A stretch of 64,000 bases of DNA from contig CAMYLV010000007.1 in the NCBI GenBank assembly GCA_947259495.1, forward strand, positions 21,936 to 85,935. Reading direction: 5' to 3'. The DNA is from an uncultured Desulfobacterales bacterium (lineage in GTDB: Bacteria; Desulfobacterota; Desulfobacteria; Desulfobacterales; JAHEIW01). The notes under the pieces are model-generated. The model did not search any database. It was not told where the DNA came from and was given only the letters and a program-made list of their open reading frames with translations. The translations under genes and the position numbers were made by a program. Within the stretch, counting starts at the first letter, position 1, and each line of letters begins with the position of its first letter. This document shows, piece by piece, positions 45,151 through 54,035 of this stretch.

Positions 45151-45250
45151 TAAGGAGCCTTAGGCCGATATTATGCTTAGATAGGAAGATTTATTTATTG
45201 ACAAATGAATTGCACCCTAATATATTGTTTTTAGGACAGTTTATATATTT

Positions 45251-45335
45251 GAAAGGGCAAAGTCACCGAAAGATGGCGACGCAAAACCATGGGTCTAAAG
45301 CCGCAACGGTTAAGACTGCCAGGTTGCCGATAATG
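45251..45335 (+). ncRNA. GEMM-I riboswitch aptamer (cyclic di-GMP-I class)
   Basis: The conserved features appear in order: GGGCAAA, a short stem GTCACC/GATGGC capped by a GAAA tetraloop, then GACGCAAAACC, GGGTCTAAAG (tetraloop-receptor region), a second stem, and GCCAGGTTGCCG at the 3' end. This matches the GEMM-I consensus, and the key guanine in AGGGCAAA corresponds to G20 of the Vibrio Vc2 aptamer, so cyclic di-GMP rather than cyclic GMP-AMP is the likelier ligand. A terminator follows; an M23 peptidase gene is downstream. Confidence 0.88.
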
Positions 45336-45342
45336 TTGAAGG

Positions 45343-45382
45343 AGAACGCTTTTGGGTGATCAAGCCTAAGTGCGTTCTTTTT
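45343..45382 (+). terminator. Intrinsic terminator acting as riboswitch expression platform
   Basis: AGAACGC (45343-45349) pairs with GCGTTCT (45372-45378), with partial extra pairing inside the loop, followed by TTTTT. It begins eight bases after the aptamer, consistent with ligand-controlled transcription termination. Whether the ligand turns expression on or off cannot be read from the sequence. Confidence 0.8.
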
Positions 45383-45618
45383 ACGTTTGAGCTTTACGGG
45401 AATGAAATTATAGAAGGTGGGCTGAACTGAATCACAAAAGGGGCTTACCCCCTTGACAGGCATATTGGAGATATGATACCAAACAATCCCAAATTGCCTT
45501 TCGCCCAGCCGAATTTTTCGTACCCGCTGGATCCGATTGCCTCTGTTTTGACAGGGGACCGATTGGATTAATGATGCTCATCCGGGCAAATCCATAATCT
45601 GTTTCAAGGTATAGCGCC

Positions 45619-46557
45619 ATGCGAAAGAAAATTTCTTTTGTCGTACTCAGCAACAGTGGGGCGCCTGCAAAACAATTCTGCGCCTCCAAGACCGCCATTC
45701 GGTTGGTCGGTGTTTTGCTTCTCGCCTGCTTCACGGTTTTTGGCTATGTCATTTACGATTATTTTCAGCTCAAAAATACGACTCTGCACTTGCAATCCCG
45801 TGAGGTTTATCTAACCAGCGAGCTGGGCGAGATTCAAAACCAACGCAAACAGATTCAAGAGTTCGCCAGCGAGATTAATTCTTTAAAAAGCAAACTGGTG
45901 GCGCTCAACAACTTTGAGAACAAAATTCGTATTATCGCCAATATCGAAAAAACAGATCAATCGAACAACATATTCGGTGTCGGCGGCTCCGTACCCGAAG
46001 ACCTGGATGCACGCCTGCCATTGATGGAGAAACACAACAGCCTGATACGCGATATGCACGAGCAGATTGAGGAACTCGATCGTGCTTCCATCCATCAGCA
46101 ATATGAATTTGAATCCCTTCTTAAATCCCTGGAAGACCAGCAAAACCTCTTGGCTTCTACGCCTGCTATTCGTCCCATTTCCAGCGCAGAAAAGTCCTGG
46201 GTAACCTCCAAGTTCGGGTTTCGGCGATCCCCTTTTACCGGACAAAGGGAATTTCATCAGGGATATGACATTTCCGCCCGCGAAGGCACCCCCATTATGG
46301 CGACCGCTGATGGCGTGGTCATTTTCGTGGGCCGTAAAGGGCTGCTGGGCAACACCGTTATAATTGATCATGGCCACGGAATGGTTACCCGTTACGGACA
46401 CTGCCAGAAGTTTTTGAAAAAACGCGGTGAAAAAGTCAAGCGCTGGGAACCTATCGCCCTGATCGGAAACAGCGGCCGCAGCACCGGCCCTCACGTACAT
46501 TACGAAGTGCGCCTGAATGGAATACCCGTAAATCCGACGAAGTACATCTTAAATTAA
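45619..46557 (+). CDS. M23 family metallopeptidase, membrane-anchored
   Basis: Encodes 312 residues: a membrane helix (about 26-46), a coiled coil (about 52-178), and a C-terminal LytM domain (about 190-310). Zinc ligands His 213 and Asp 217 (HQGYD) and His 294 of PHVHYE are intact, as is catalytic His 292, so it is probably an active peptidoglycan endopeptidase rather than a degenerate activator. The gene is 236 bases downstream of a GEMM-I riboswitch terminator, suggesting cyclic di-GMP control. secA follows. Confidence 0.92.
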   Translation: MRKKISFVVLSNSGAPAKQFCASKTAIRLVGVLLLACFTVFGYVIYDYFQLKNTTLHLQSREVYLTSELGEIQNQRKQIQEFASEINSLKSKLVALNNFENKIRIIANIEKTDQSNNIFGVGGSVPEDLDARLPLMEKHNSLIRDMHEQIEELDRASIHQQYEFESLLKSLEDQQNLLASTPAIRPISSAEKSWVTSKFGFRRSPFTGQREFHQGYDISAREGTPIMATADGVVIFVGRKGLLGNTVIIDHGHGMVTRYGHCQKFLKKRGEKVKRWEPIALIGNSGRSTGPHVHYEVRLNGIPVNPTKYILN

Positions 46558-46800
46558 TACTCCCAGAACGGCCCTTATTTTATCTTTCCTAAAGCCGGCT
46601 CCAATAATGCATACCCCTGCGTCCGCCTGGCGGATGGCTGTTTATGGGTTGCGATGAGACCGTTTAATCAAACTGATTGGCCTTGCTTCTGGTGCTCAGC
46701 GCGGTTATATTTTCTTATTGAGACATACCCCAAATTTGGTATAATTCATCCCAAGAGGTCAATTTCTTAATCTTATTACAATCAGAAGGTCACACCTGAA

Positions 46801-49326
46801 ATGATACTGAACGCATTGACCAAAGTTTTCGGCAGTAAAAATGAACGGGAATTAAAGCGGATACAACCTCAGGTTGAGCGCATCAATGCCCTTGAGCCCG
46901 CGGTCCAGGCCATGAGTGATGACGAGCTCAAAGCTCAGACAGCGAAATTCAAAGAACGTATAGATCGAGGAGAACCCCTTGACGACCTCTTGCCGGAAGC
47001 CTTTGCGGCTGTCAGAGAAGCGTCGTTACGGGCGTTGAGCATGCGGCACTTTGATGTCCAGCTGATCGGTGGTATCGTGCTGCATGAGGGCAAAATTGCA
47101 GAAATGAAAACCGGCGAGGGCAAAACGCTGGTGGCCACCTTACCGGCGTACCTGAACGCATTGACCGGAAAAGGCGTGCATATTATTACCGTCAACGACT
47201 ATTTGGCCCGACGGGATACCGAATGGATGGGTCATATTTATCAATTCCTGGGTTTATCAATGGGCACGATCGTCCATGGTCTGGACGATACCGAACGCCA
47301 TGCGGCCTATGCCGCCGACATTACCTATGGCACGAACAATGAGTTCGGTTTTGATTACCTAAGGGACAACATGAAATTTGACCACAAATCGCTGGTTCAA
47401 CCCCAGCTTAATTTCGCCATCGTCGATGAGGTTGACAGCATCCTGATCGACGAAGCCCGGACGCCATTGATCATTTCAGGCCCTGCTGAAAAGTCAACCG
47501 ATCTCTATTACCAGGTAAACGGTCTGATTCCGAGGCTTTCCGCCAATCAACATTACAGCATTGATGAAAAGGCACGCTCGGCAACCCTGACCGAGGATGG
47601 TGTCGCCCGGTGTGAACAACTGCTGAAAGTGGATAATCTGTATGACCCGCGCTATATCGAACTGCTGCATCATATCAACCAGGCGCTGCGAGCGCATACG
47701 CTGTTCAAGCGCGACGTTGATTACATTGTCAAAGATGGGGAAGTGATCATTGTTGATGAATTTACCGGCCGTCTGATGCCCGGCCGCCGCTATAGCGAAG
47801 GGCTGCACCAGGCACTGGAAGCCAAAGAAAACGTTAAAATTGAAAATGAAAATCAGACTTTGGCCACGATTACCTTTCAGAATTATTTTCGGATGTATGA
47901 CAAGCTCGCAGGTATGACGGGCACGGCCGATACCGAGGCGGCCGAGTTTAAAAAAATTTACGATCTCGAAGTGATGGTGATTCCCACCAATCAGCCGATG
48001 ATACGCGATGATTTTCCGGACGCCATTTATAAGACGCGCCAAGATAAGTTTGATGCGGTTTTAGATGAAATCAAGGAATTGTACGCCAGAGGACAACCGG
48101 CTTTGGTCGGCACGATTTCGATTGATGTTTCCGAAAACATCAGCAAGAAGTTGAAAAAAAGAGGCATCAAACATACCGTGCTGAATGCCAAAAATCATGA
48201 AAAAGAAGCCGAGATCATCGCCATGGCCGGGCAGAAGGGATCCGTTACGATTTCAACCAATATGGCCGGCCGCGGCACCGACATTGTACTGGGGGAGGGC
48301 GTTACCGACCTTGGCGGGCTGCACATCATTGGCACCGAGCGACACGAAAGCCGCCGGATCGACAACCAATTGCGGGGTCGTTCCGGCAGACAGGGTGATC
48401 CTGGATCCTCACGCTTTTACCTGGCTCTGGAGGATGATCTGCTGCGGATTTTCGGAGGTGACCGGATAACCGGCATCATGGAAAAGCTAGGTATGCCCGA
48501 CGGTGAACCGATCGAACACAATATGATCAGTCGGGCGATTGAAAATGCGCAGGGCCGCGTGGAAGGGCACAATTTTGAAATTCGCAAACAGTTGCTCGAA
48601 TATGACGATGTCATGAATCAGCAGCGGGAAGTTATTTATCGACAGCGTCGCGAAGCGTTAGACGGTAAAAGCCTAAAGCCCGCAATTGTTGAAATGATTC
48701 GTGAAAAAGCCGAAGAGATTGCCGCTGGCGTTATCGGTGAAAATGCCGTATCCGAAGAATGGGATTTTAAGGGCATCCGTGACGCTGTCTTTAAGCAGTT
48801 TAATTTCCATTTCAATACCGATAGTCAGGATACGCTGGAGGACCTCGATCAGGAGGGCCTGGCGAATTTGATTTTCGAAGCCGCCAACACGCTTTACGAT
48901 CAACGTGAGTCGGCCGTCGGCCCTGAAGATTTCAGGCAATTAGAGCGTGTTGTTATGCTGCAAACGGTGGACAACCTCTGGAAGGATCATCTGCTTTCGA
49001 TGGACCATCTTAAAGAGGGTATTGGCTTAAGAGGTTATGCCCAGCAAAATCCCCTGCTCGTTTACAAAAAAGAAGGCTTTGAGATGTTCAATGAAATGAT
49101 CGCCCGGGTTAAAGAGGAGACTCTGGGGATTTTGTTTCGCATCCAGATTGAGGAGCCTAAAAAGATAGACGACCTCCGGGCGCCCAAAGAACAGAAACTA
49201 TCATTTTCAGGGGGTGATGGGCCGGCAAAACCCAGACCGGCCCAACGCAAAGCAAAAAAAGTCGGTAGAAATGCGCCCTGTCCGTGCGGCAGTGGTAAGA
49301 AATATAAAAAATGTTGCGGTCGCTAA
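46801..49326 (+). CDS. secA: Preprotein translocase ATPase SecA
   Basis: Encodes 841 residues. [20 protein letters not shown] is Walker [21 protein letters not shown] the DEAD-like motif II, and GRGTDI the later helicase motif. The C-terminus ends in a basic linker and a zinc-binding [14 protein letters not shown] tail that binds SecB and lipids. It drives protein export through SecYEG. The gene stands alone, with an upstream TCCGCCTGGCGGA mini-hairpin at 46622-46634. Confidence 0.97.
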   Translation: MILNALTKVFGSKNERELKRIQPQVERINALEPAVQAMSDDELKAQTAKFKERIDRGEPLDDLLPEAFAAVREASLRALSMRHFDVQLIGGIVLHEGKIAEMKTGEGKTLVATLPAYLNALTGKGVHIITVNDYLARRDTEWMGHIYQFLGLSMGTIVHGLDDTERHAAYAADITYGTNNEFGFDYLRDNMKFDHKSLVQPQLNFAIVDEVDSILIDEARTPLIISGPAEKSTDLYYQVNGLIPRLSANQHYSIDEKARSATLTEDGVARCEQLLKVDNLYDPRYIELLHHINQALRAHTLFKRDVDYIVKDGEVIIVDEFTGRLMPGRRYSEGLHQALEAKENVKIENENQTLATITFQNYFRMYDKLAGMTGTADTEAAEFKKIYDLEVMVIPTNQPMIRDDFPDAIYKTRQDKFDAVLDEIKELYARGQPALVGTISIDVSENISKKLKKRGIKHTVLNAKNHEKEAEIIAMAGQKGSVTISTNMAGRGTDIVLGEGVTDLGGLHIIGTERHESRRIDNQLRGRSGRQGDPGSSRFYLALEDDLLRIFGGDRITGIMEKLGMPDGEPIEHNMISRAIENAQGRVEGHNFEIRKQLLEYDDVMNQQREVIYRQRREALDGKSLKPAIVEMIREKAEEIAAGVIGENAVSEEWDFKGIRDAVFKQFNFHFNTDSQDTLEDLDQEGLANLIFEAANTLYDQRESAVGPEDFRQLERVVMLQTVDNLWKDHLLSMDHLKEGIGLRGYAQQNPLLVYKKEGFEMFNEMIARVKEETLGILFRIQIEEPKKIDDLRAPKEQKLSFSGGDGPAKPRPAQRKAKKVGRNAPCPCGSGKKYKKCCGR

Positions 49327-49550
49327 GATCTATCAAAACAAAATTAATTTCTGACCCTTTACAAGCAATGAGTCAGATGATTATTATAAATGCAGCATAC
49401 AGTCTGAATCCGACAGCTATGACACCCTGAACCGCACTCTGCAGGGCATTGGGCGAAAGGTTTTTTGACCTAAATTGAGCGCATGTCGAGAAGGTAAAAT
49501 TTTCCTTTTGTAAAATTTGAAACGATCATTTTAGGTCGGAGAGTGTTTCC

Positions 49551-49865
49551 ATGGGTGACTTTAATCCTGAACTGGAAGAAGGTGTCCGTTCAAAGACAGA
49601 GAAGAAGGTTAAGGAACCTTCGATGTACAAGGTGTTGCTTTTGAACGACGATTACACCACCATGGATTTTGTTGTTGAAGTTCTCCGATTTGTGTTCCAC
49701 AAATCCGTAATAGAGGCGACTCAAATTATGCTAAACGTGCACCATAACGGTTTCGGACTGTGTGGAATATATTCATTTGAAGTAGCGGAAACCAAAGTCA
49801 ATACGGTCGAAGCGCTCGCACGCGAAAGAGGATTTCCGTTGAAATGCACCATTGAAAGAGAGTAA
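49551..49865 (+). CDS. clpS: ATP-dependent Clp protease adaptor ClpS
   Basis: Encodes 104 residues. [29 protein letters not shown] [15 protein letters not shown] and [21 protein letters not shown] segments are typical. It delivers N-degron substrates to ClpAP. clpA starts three bases after its stop. Together with aat downstream this forms an N-degron module. Confidence 0.95.
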   Translation: MGDFNPELEEGVRSKTEKKVKEPSMYKVLLLNDDYTTMDFVVEVLRFVFHKSVIEATQIMLNVHHNGFGLCGIYSFEVAETKVNTVEALARERGFPLKCTIERE

Positions 49866-49868
49866 ATT

Positions 49869-52112
49869 ATGATCAGCAAAGAACTCAGCGCAACACTTGG
49901 ATTTGCCGTTAAGGAAGCCAAAAAAAGACGCCACGAGTACGTCAGTATCGAACATATTCTGTTTGCCATTCTCAACGATCCCAACGGCGTTGAAATCATC
50001 GAAAACTGCGGTGGGGATTCGGTGAATCTTGTGGATGCGCTTGAAAACTTTTTTGATGAAAAGATTGAGCGCATTCCGGAAGGAAATGATTATGTTCTGC
50101 AACAGACCATCGGGTTTCAGCGCGTCATCCAGCGGGCAGTCAATCATGCGCGTTCAGCCGAGAAACAGGAAGTTGCCGTTGCGGATGTTCTGGCCTCCAT
50201 TTTTCTTGAAAAAGATTCGCACGCTGAATATTTTTTAAGCTCTGAGGGTATCACCCGCCTGGATGTGCTCAATTACATTTCCCATAACATCACCAAAGAT
50301 TCATTCGGTGACAGCCCCGGCGGACTGGTTAGACCCGGTAAGGAAGAACGGGACCGCCGACGGCAGCCCAACCCGCTAGAGCAGTTTACCCTTAACCTTA
50401 TCGAACTTGCTGCTGCAGACAAGCTGGATCCCCTGATCGGCCGTGAAACCGAATTGGAACGCACGATGCAGGTGCTTTGCCGCAGGCGGAAAAACAACCC
50501 GGTCTTTGTCGGCGACCCCGGCGTCGGTAAAACAGCCATGGCAGAGGGCCTGGCCCAGAAAATCCAGAAAGGGGGGGTCCCTGATCTGCTCAAGGATATG
50601 GAAATTTTCTCCTTGGACCTGGGGGGGCTTTTGGCCGGGACGAAATTCCGGGGTGATTTTGAGCAGCGCCTCAAAGGCGTCATTGCCGAGCTGCAAAAAA
50701 AAACCAAAGCCATCTTATTTATTGATGAAATTCACACCATTGTCGGTGCGGGAGCCACCAGCAGCGGTTCCATGGATGCTTCCAATATTCTGAAACCGGT
50801 TCTGGCCAGCGGTGAAATCCGTTGCATTGGCTCATCAACCTTTGAGGAGTTTAAGAACCATTTTGAAAAAGATCGCGCACTTTCGCGACGATTTGAAAAA
50901 ATTGAAATCATGGAACCGCCGGTCTCAGAGACGGTTCAAATTCTTAAAGGCCTGCGATCCCGCTATGAAGAGCACCACGGAATTGTCTATACAGATGCGG
51001 CCTTGAAGACAGCTGCAGAGCTGTCTTCAAAATATCTTAGAGATCGGTTTTTACCGGACAAGGCCATCGACGTGATCGATGAGGCCGGTGCGTTTATCAG
51101 ACTTTCCGGGTCTGCGCGTCGCAAAAAGATTAATCCGGCCGATATTGAAAAAATTATCGCCAAAATGGCACGCGTGCCCACCCAGAGTGTATCCACCTCC
51201 GATCGTTCAAAGCTTGAGAACCTTGAAGAGGGTTTAAAAGAGGTGGTGTTTGGCCAGGAGGATGCCATCAGAGCACTGGTGACGTCCATTAAACGTTCGC
51301 GCGCCGGTCTCGGATCACCAGAACGACCGGTGGGCTGCTTTTTGTTTGCCGGTCCCACCGGTGTCGGTAAAACCGAAGTGTCCCTGCAGGTGGCGCGCAT
51401 TCTGGGCGTGGAGTTCATGCGTTTTGATATGAGCGAATACATGGAAAAGCACGCTGTTGCCCGCCTGATTGGCGCACCGCCTGGTTACATCGGATTTGAC
51501 CAGGGCGGGTTGCTGACAGACGGCATCCGCAAACATCCCCATAGTGTGTTGCTGTTGGATGAGATTGAAAAGGCCCACCCGGATCTGTTCAATATTTTGC
51601 TGCAGGTCATGGATCATGCCACCTTGACCGACAATAACGGTCGCAAGGCGGATTTTCGAAATGTGATCCTGATGATGACTTCAAATGCCGGTTCAAGGGA
51701 GATGAGTGCAGCCAGCATTGGTTTCGGCCAAACCCACAAAGACGCGCAATCCAAGGGTAAAAAGGCTCTTGAAAAGCTATTCAGCCCTGAATTCAGAAAT
51801 CGGTTGGATGAAACGATTACCTTCAATGCCCTAAATTTAGAGATCATGGAAATGATCGTGGACAAATTTATCGCCGAGCTGAATCAGCAGCTGGCCATTA
51901 AAAAGGTCGCTCTGACGATTTCACCTGCGGTGCGCTCCTGGCTGGCCGAAAAAGGGCATGACCCAGCCTATGGTGCCAGACCCCTGAGCCGGGTTATCCA
52001 GGCGGAAATCAAAGATAAGCTTTCCGATGCGATTCTGTTTGGAAAGCTTCAAAACGGCGGTCTGGTGTCCCTTGATTTGGCAGACGACCGGCTAATTTTC
52101 AATTACGGTTAA
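49869..52112 (+). CDS. clpA: ATP-dependent Clp protease ATP-binding subunit ClpA
   Basis: Encodes 747 residues: an N-domain (about 1-145), then two AAA modules with Walker A GDPGVGKTAMAEGLA (first) and GPTGVGKTEV (second), and Walker B ILFIDEIH and LLLDEIEKAHPD. GYIGFDQGG is the pore region of the second ring. It unfolds proteins for ClpP. It is translated directly after clpS. A tandem-unit hairpin separates it from aat. Confidence 0.96.
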   Translation: MISKELSATLGFAVKEAKKRRHEYVSIEHILFAILNDPNGVEIIENCGGDSVNLVDALENFFDEKIERIPEGNDYVLQQTIGFQRVIQRAVNHARSAEKQEVAVADVLASIFLEKDSHAEYFLSSEGITRLDVLNYISHNITKDSFGDSPGGLVRPGKEERDRRRQPNPLEQFTLNLIELAAADKLDPLIGRETELERTMQVLCRRRKNNPVFVGDPGVGKTAMAEGLAQKIQKGGVPDLLKDMEIFSLDLGGLLAGTKFRGDFEQRLKGVIAELQKKTKAILFIDEIHTIVGAGATSSGSMDASNILKPVLASGEIRCIGSSTFEEFKNHFEKDRALSRRFEKIEIMEPPVSETVQILKGLRSRYEEHHGIVYTDAALKTAAELSSKYLRDRFLPDKAIDVIDEAGAFIRLSGSARRKKINPADIEKIIAKMARVPTQSVSTSDRSKLENLEEGLKEVVFGQEDAIRALVTSIKRSRAGLGSPERPVGCFLFAGPTGVGKTEVSLQVARILGVEFMRFDMSEYMEKHAVARLIGAPPGYIGFDQGGLLTDGIRKHPHSVLLLDEIEKAHPDLFNILLQVMDHATLTDNNGRKADFRNVILMMTSNAGSREMSAASIGFGQTHKDAQSKGKKALEKLFSPEFRNRLDETITFNALNLEIMEMIVDKFIAELNQQLAIKKVALTISPAVRSWLAEKGHDPAYGARPLSRVIQAEIKDKLSDAILFGKLQNGGLVSLDLADDRLIFNYG

Positions 52113-52115
52113 TAT

Positions 52116-52193
52116 GAATTCAGGAATTGAGGAATTGAGGCATTGATTTGTTCTTCCATTTTCAATTCCCTAGTTCCTCAGTCCCTAAATATC
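52116..52193. repeat. Hairpin with tandem GGAATTGA arms
   Basis: The left arm (about 52116-52144) repeats AGGAATTG; the right arm (about 52161-52193) is CAATTCCCTAGTTCCTCAG, the complementary type. It fills almost the whole gap between clpA and aat. Confidence 0.75.
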
Positions 52194-52201
52194 CATTTTG
52201 A

Positions 52202-52915
52202 ATGCCTGTTTACCTTCTATCAGACGATCTAATTTTTCCTTCCCCTAAGCTTGCTGCCCAGGAAGGACTTTTGGCCGTTGGCGGTGATTTAAGACAGGAG
52301 CGGCTGCTGCTGGCCTATCGCATGGGCATCTTCCCCTGGTATTCTGAAGATGAACCGATCATGTGGTGGTCACCAGACCCACGCCTCATACTGTATCCAG
52401 CCCAGCTCAGAGTTTCAAAATCATTGAAAAAGATCATCAATAAGGGCGAATTTGCGTTGACCATGGATCAGGCCTTTGAAGCGGTGATAACGGCCTGTGC
52501 TCAGAGTCGAACCGATGCCAATGAAGGCACGTGGATCGTCGATGAAATGATTACGGCCTATTGTAAACTGCATGAATTCGGTCTGGCCCATTCGGTTGAA
52601 GCCTGGCTGGGCGAGCAATTGGCCGGCGGGCTTTATGGGGTTTCCATCGGTCGGTGTTTTTTCGGAGAATCCATGTTTACGCGCCTCAACAATGCATCCA
52701 AGGTTGCGTTTGTTGCCCTGGTAAAGCACCTGCAAAGATTAAATTTCGATTTGATTGACTGCCAGGTAACCACCCCCCATTTGCTGAGCTTTGGCGCATG
52801 TGAAATATCGCGCGCACGATTTCTCGATGAACTGGCGAAATCATTAAAAGCTCCCACCCTCAAGGGCCGCTGGTCTTTTCATCGCGCGGCTTGTGCTGAG
52901 ACCCACATTCCGTAA
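52202..52915 (+). CDS. aat: Leucyl/phenylalanyl-tRNA-protein transferase
   Basis: Encodes 237 residues. LAYRMGIFPWYSEDEPIMWW, EGTWIVDEMITAY, AGGLYGVSIGRCFFGESMF and DCQVTTPHLLSFGA are signatures of Aat. It adds Leu or Phe to N-termini starting with Arg or Lys, making N-degrons for ClpS-ClpAP, whose genes directly precede it. Confidence 0.96.
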   Translation: MPVYLLSDDLIFPSPKLAAQEGLLAVGGDLRQERLLLAYRMGIFPWYSEDEPIMWWSPDPRLILYPAQLRVSKSLKKIINKGEFALTMDQAFEAVITACAQSRTDANEGTWIVDEMITAYCKLHEFGLAHSVEAWLGEQLAGGLYGVSIGRCFFGESMFTRLNNASKVAFVALVKHLQRLNFDLIDCQVTTPHLLSFGACEISRARFLDELAKSLKAPTLKGRWSFHRAACAETHIP

Positions 52916-53045
52916 GCCTGCCTGATGGTTTGCGTATATTTGGATGCTGCCATATAATGCAAATCGCTTGACAGGAACCCGATATTCCATTTAGATGGCA
53001 GATCCAAATAAGAATCTCAGGTAATCCCCTAAAAAGCCGAACGCT

Positions 53046-53149
53046 TATAGTGGTTGTCAAAAAAACGTTCCGATATCAAAACGTTTTTTTCTACAACCAC
53101 TTATGCCGCAATTCCGCCATTCGGAACATTAATATGAAAATTGGTATAA
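53046..53149 (+). repeat. Repeat A copy 6 (104 bp double hairpin)
   Basis: Runs from TATAGTGGTTGTC to TTGGTATAA. Arms are GGTTGTCAAAAAAACGTT and AACGTTTTTTTCTACAACC; the second hairpin is TTCCG with CGGAA, offset by one base. AAAGGAGG of the HIT gene starts within three bases of its 3' end. Confidence 0.85.
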
Positions 53150-53167
53150 AAAGGAGGCAATTTCAGA

Positions 53168-53497
53168 ATGGAAAAGGACTGTATTTTCTGTCAGATCGCC
53201 CATGGTCGAACCGATACGGAAATATTAACCGAAACCGATACGCTGGTGGTATTTAAAGACATTAACCCCCACGCGCCGGTTCATTTGCTGTTTGTGCCGA
53301 AAAAGCATATTCGCAGCATCAACGATCTGACCAGCGCCGATCAAGAGATCCTCTCCGAGCTGATTATGGTGGCCCGGGATATGGCCAAAGAACACGGGGT
53401 TTCAAAGTCCGGGTACAAGCTGCTCTACAATGTTGAAAAAGGCGGGGGGCAGTTGGTATTTCATTTGCACTTGCACCTTATTGGCGGCTGGCATTAG
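53168..53497 (+). CDS. HIT family protein (HinT-like)
   Basis: Encodes 109 residues. CIFCQIAHGRTDTEILTETD is the typical start with a CxxC pair, and the HIT triad is at the C-terminus, His 99, 101 and 103 (FHLHLHLIGG). These enzymes hydrolyse AMP- or acyl-adenylate conjugates. AAAGGAGG precedes ATG 53168. The 5' leader is formed by repeat A and the stop codon lies in the outer arm of a repeat-B element. Confidence 0.95.
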   Translation: MEKDCIFCQIAHGRTDTEILTETDTLVVFKDINPHAPVHLLFVPKKHIRSINDLTSADQEILSELIMVARDMAKEHGVSKSGYKLLYNVEKGGGQLVFHLHLHLIGGWH

Positions 53498-53641
53498 AAT
53501 TGATTTTAAACCATCATCTCTTGCCCGATAGCTTTGTTGAAATTCGATTCAAAATGCTCACGTACTAACGTGTACGCTCCACTTTTGAATCGAATTCCGC
53601 CGCGCTCTCGATCAAGATCTAACAGTTTAAAATCAATTCTA
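53495..53641 (+). repeat. Repeat B copy 2: nested hairpin element
   Basis: The outer arms, TAGAATTGATTTTAAAC (53495-53511) and GTTTAAAATCAATTCTA (53625-53641), are a perfect 17-bp match; the first begins with the HIT stop codon. The inner stem ATTCGATTCAAAA pairs with TTTTGAATCGAAT around the core TGCTCACGTACTAACGTG and TACGCTCCAC. Flanking single-stranded boxes (CCCGATA on the left, CTCTCG on the right) also match copy 1, while the stems do not. Confidence 0.82.
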
Positions 53642-54035
53642 CTCTAATAATAAAATTATCTAATTCCAGAAAATGATACCCGTTTTATCTTTCCTGAAAT
53701 CAACTTTTAGTAAAGCGGTGTAGGACTCCGCGCTCGTTATGCGACGCCGCAACGCGAAGCGACGGGCTTGGGCGGAGTGTTGAACACATTAATGTAAAAA
53801 ATCAAGATGTGAAATCCCGCCGATAGGCGGAGCTCATCAAAAAAATCTCTCATTTCAGAAAGGGGGATACAATTTTATTTTTGCCTGATGAGCTGTGTTC
53901 TCCGCGGGAAACAGCGCATGGCGCATAGGCCATAGCGCTTTGATTTAAGGTCAGGCAATTCAATTTTAACGCTCTGCGCTCAGCCCTTTGCAATTTGATA
54001 CGCCTAAGGCGCACAAACCCAACATTACAAAGAAG
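53642..54035. other. Structured intergenic spacer upstream of hemW
   Basis: No gene is supported. The region contains several possible hairpins: ACTCCGC/GCGGAGT (about 53727-53780), GATGTGAAATCCCGCC with GGCGGAG (about 53808-53830), and GAGCTCATCA (about 53829-53838) with TGATGAGCT (about 53887-53895). GAAATCCCGC also occurs downstream of element B1 at 31748. Confidence 0.5.
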
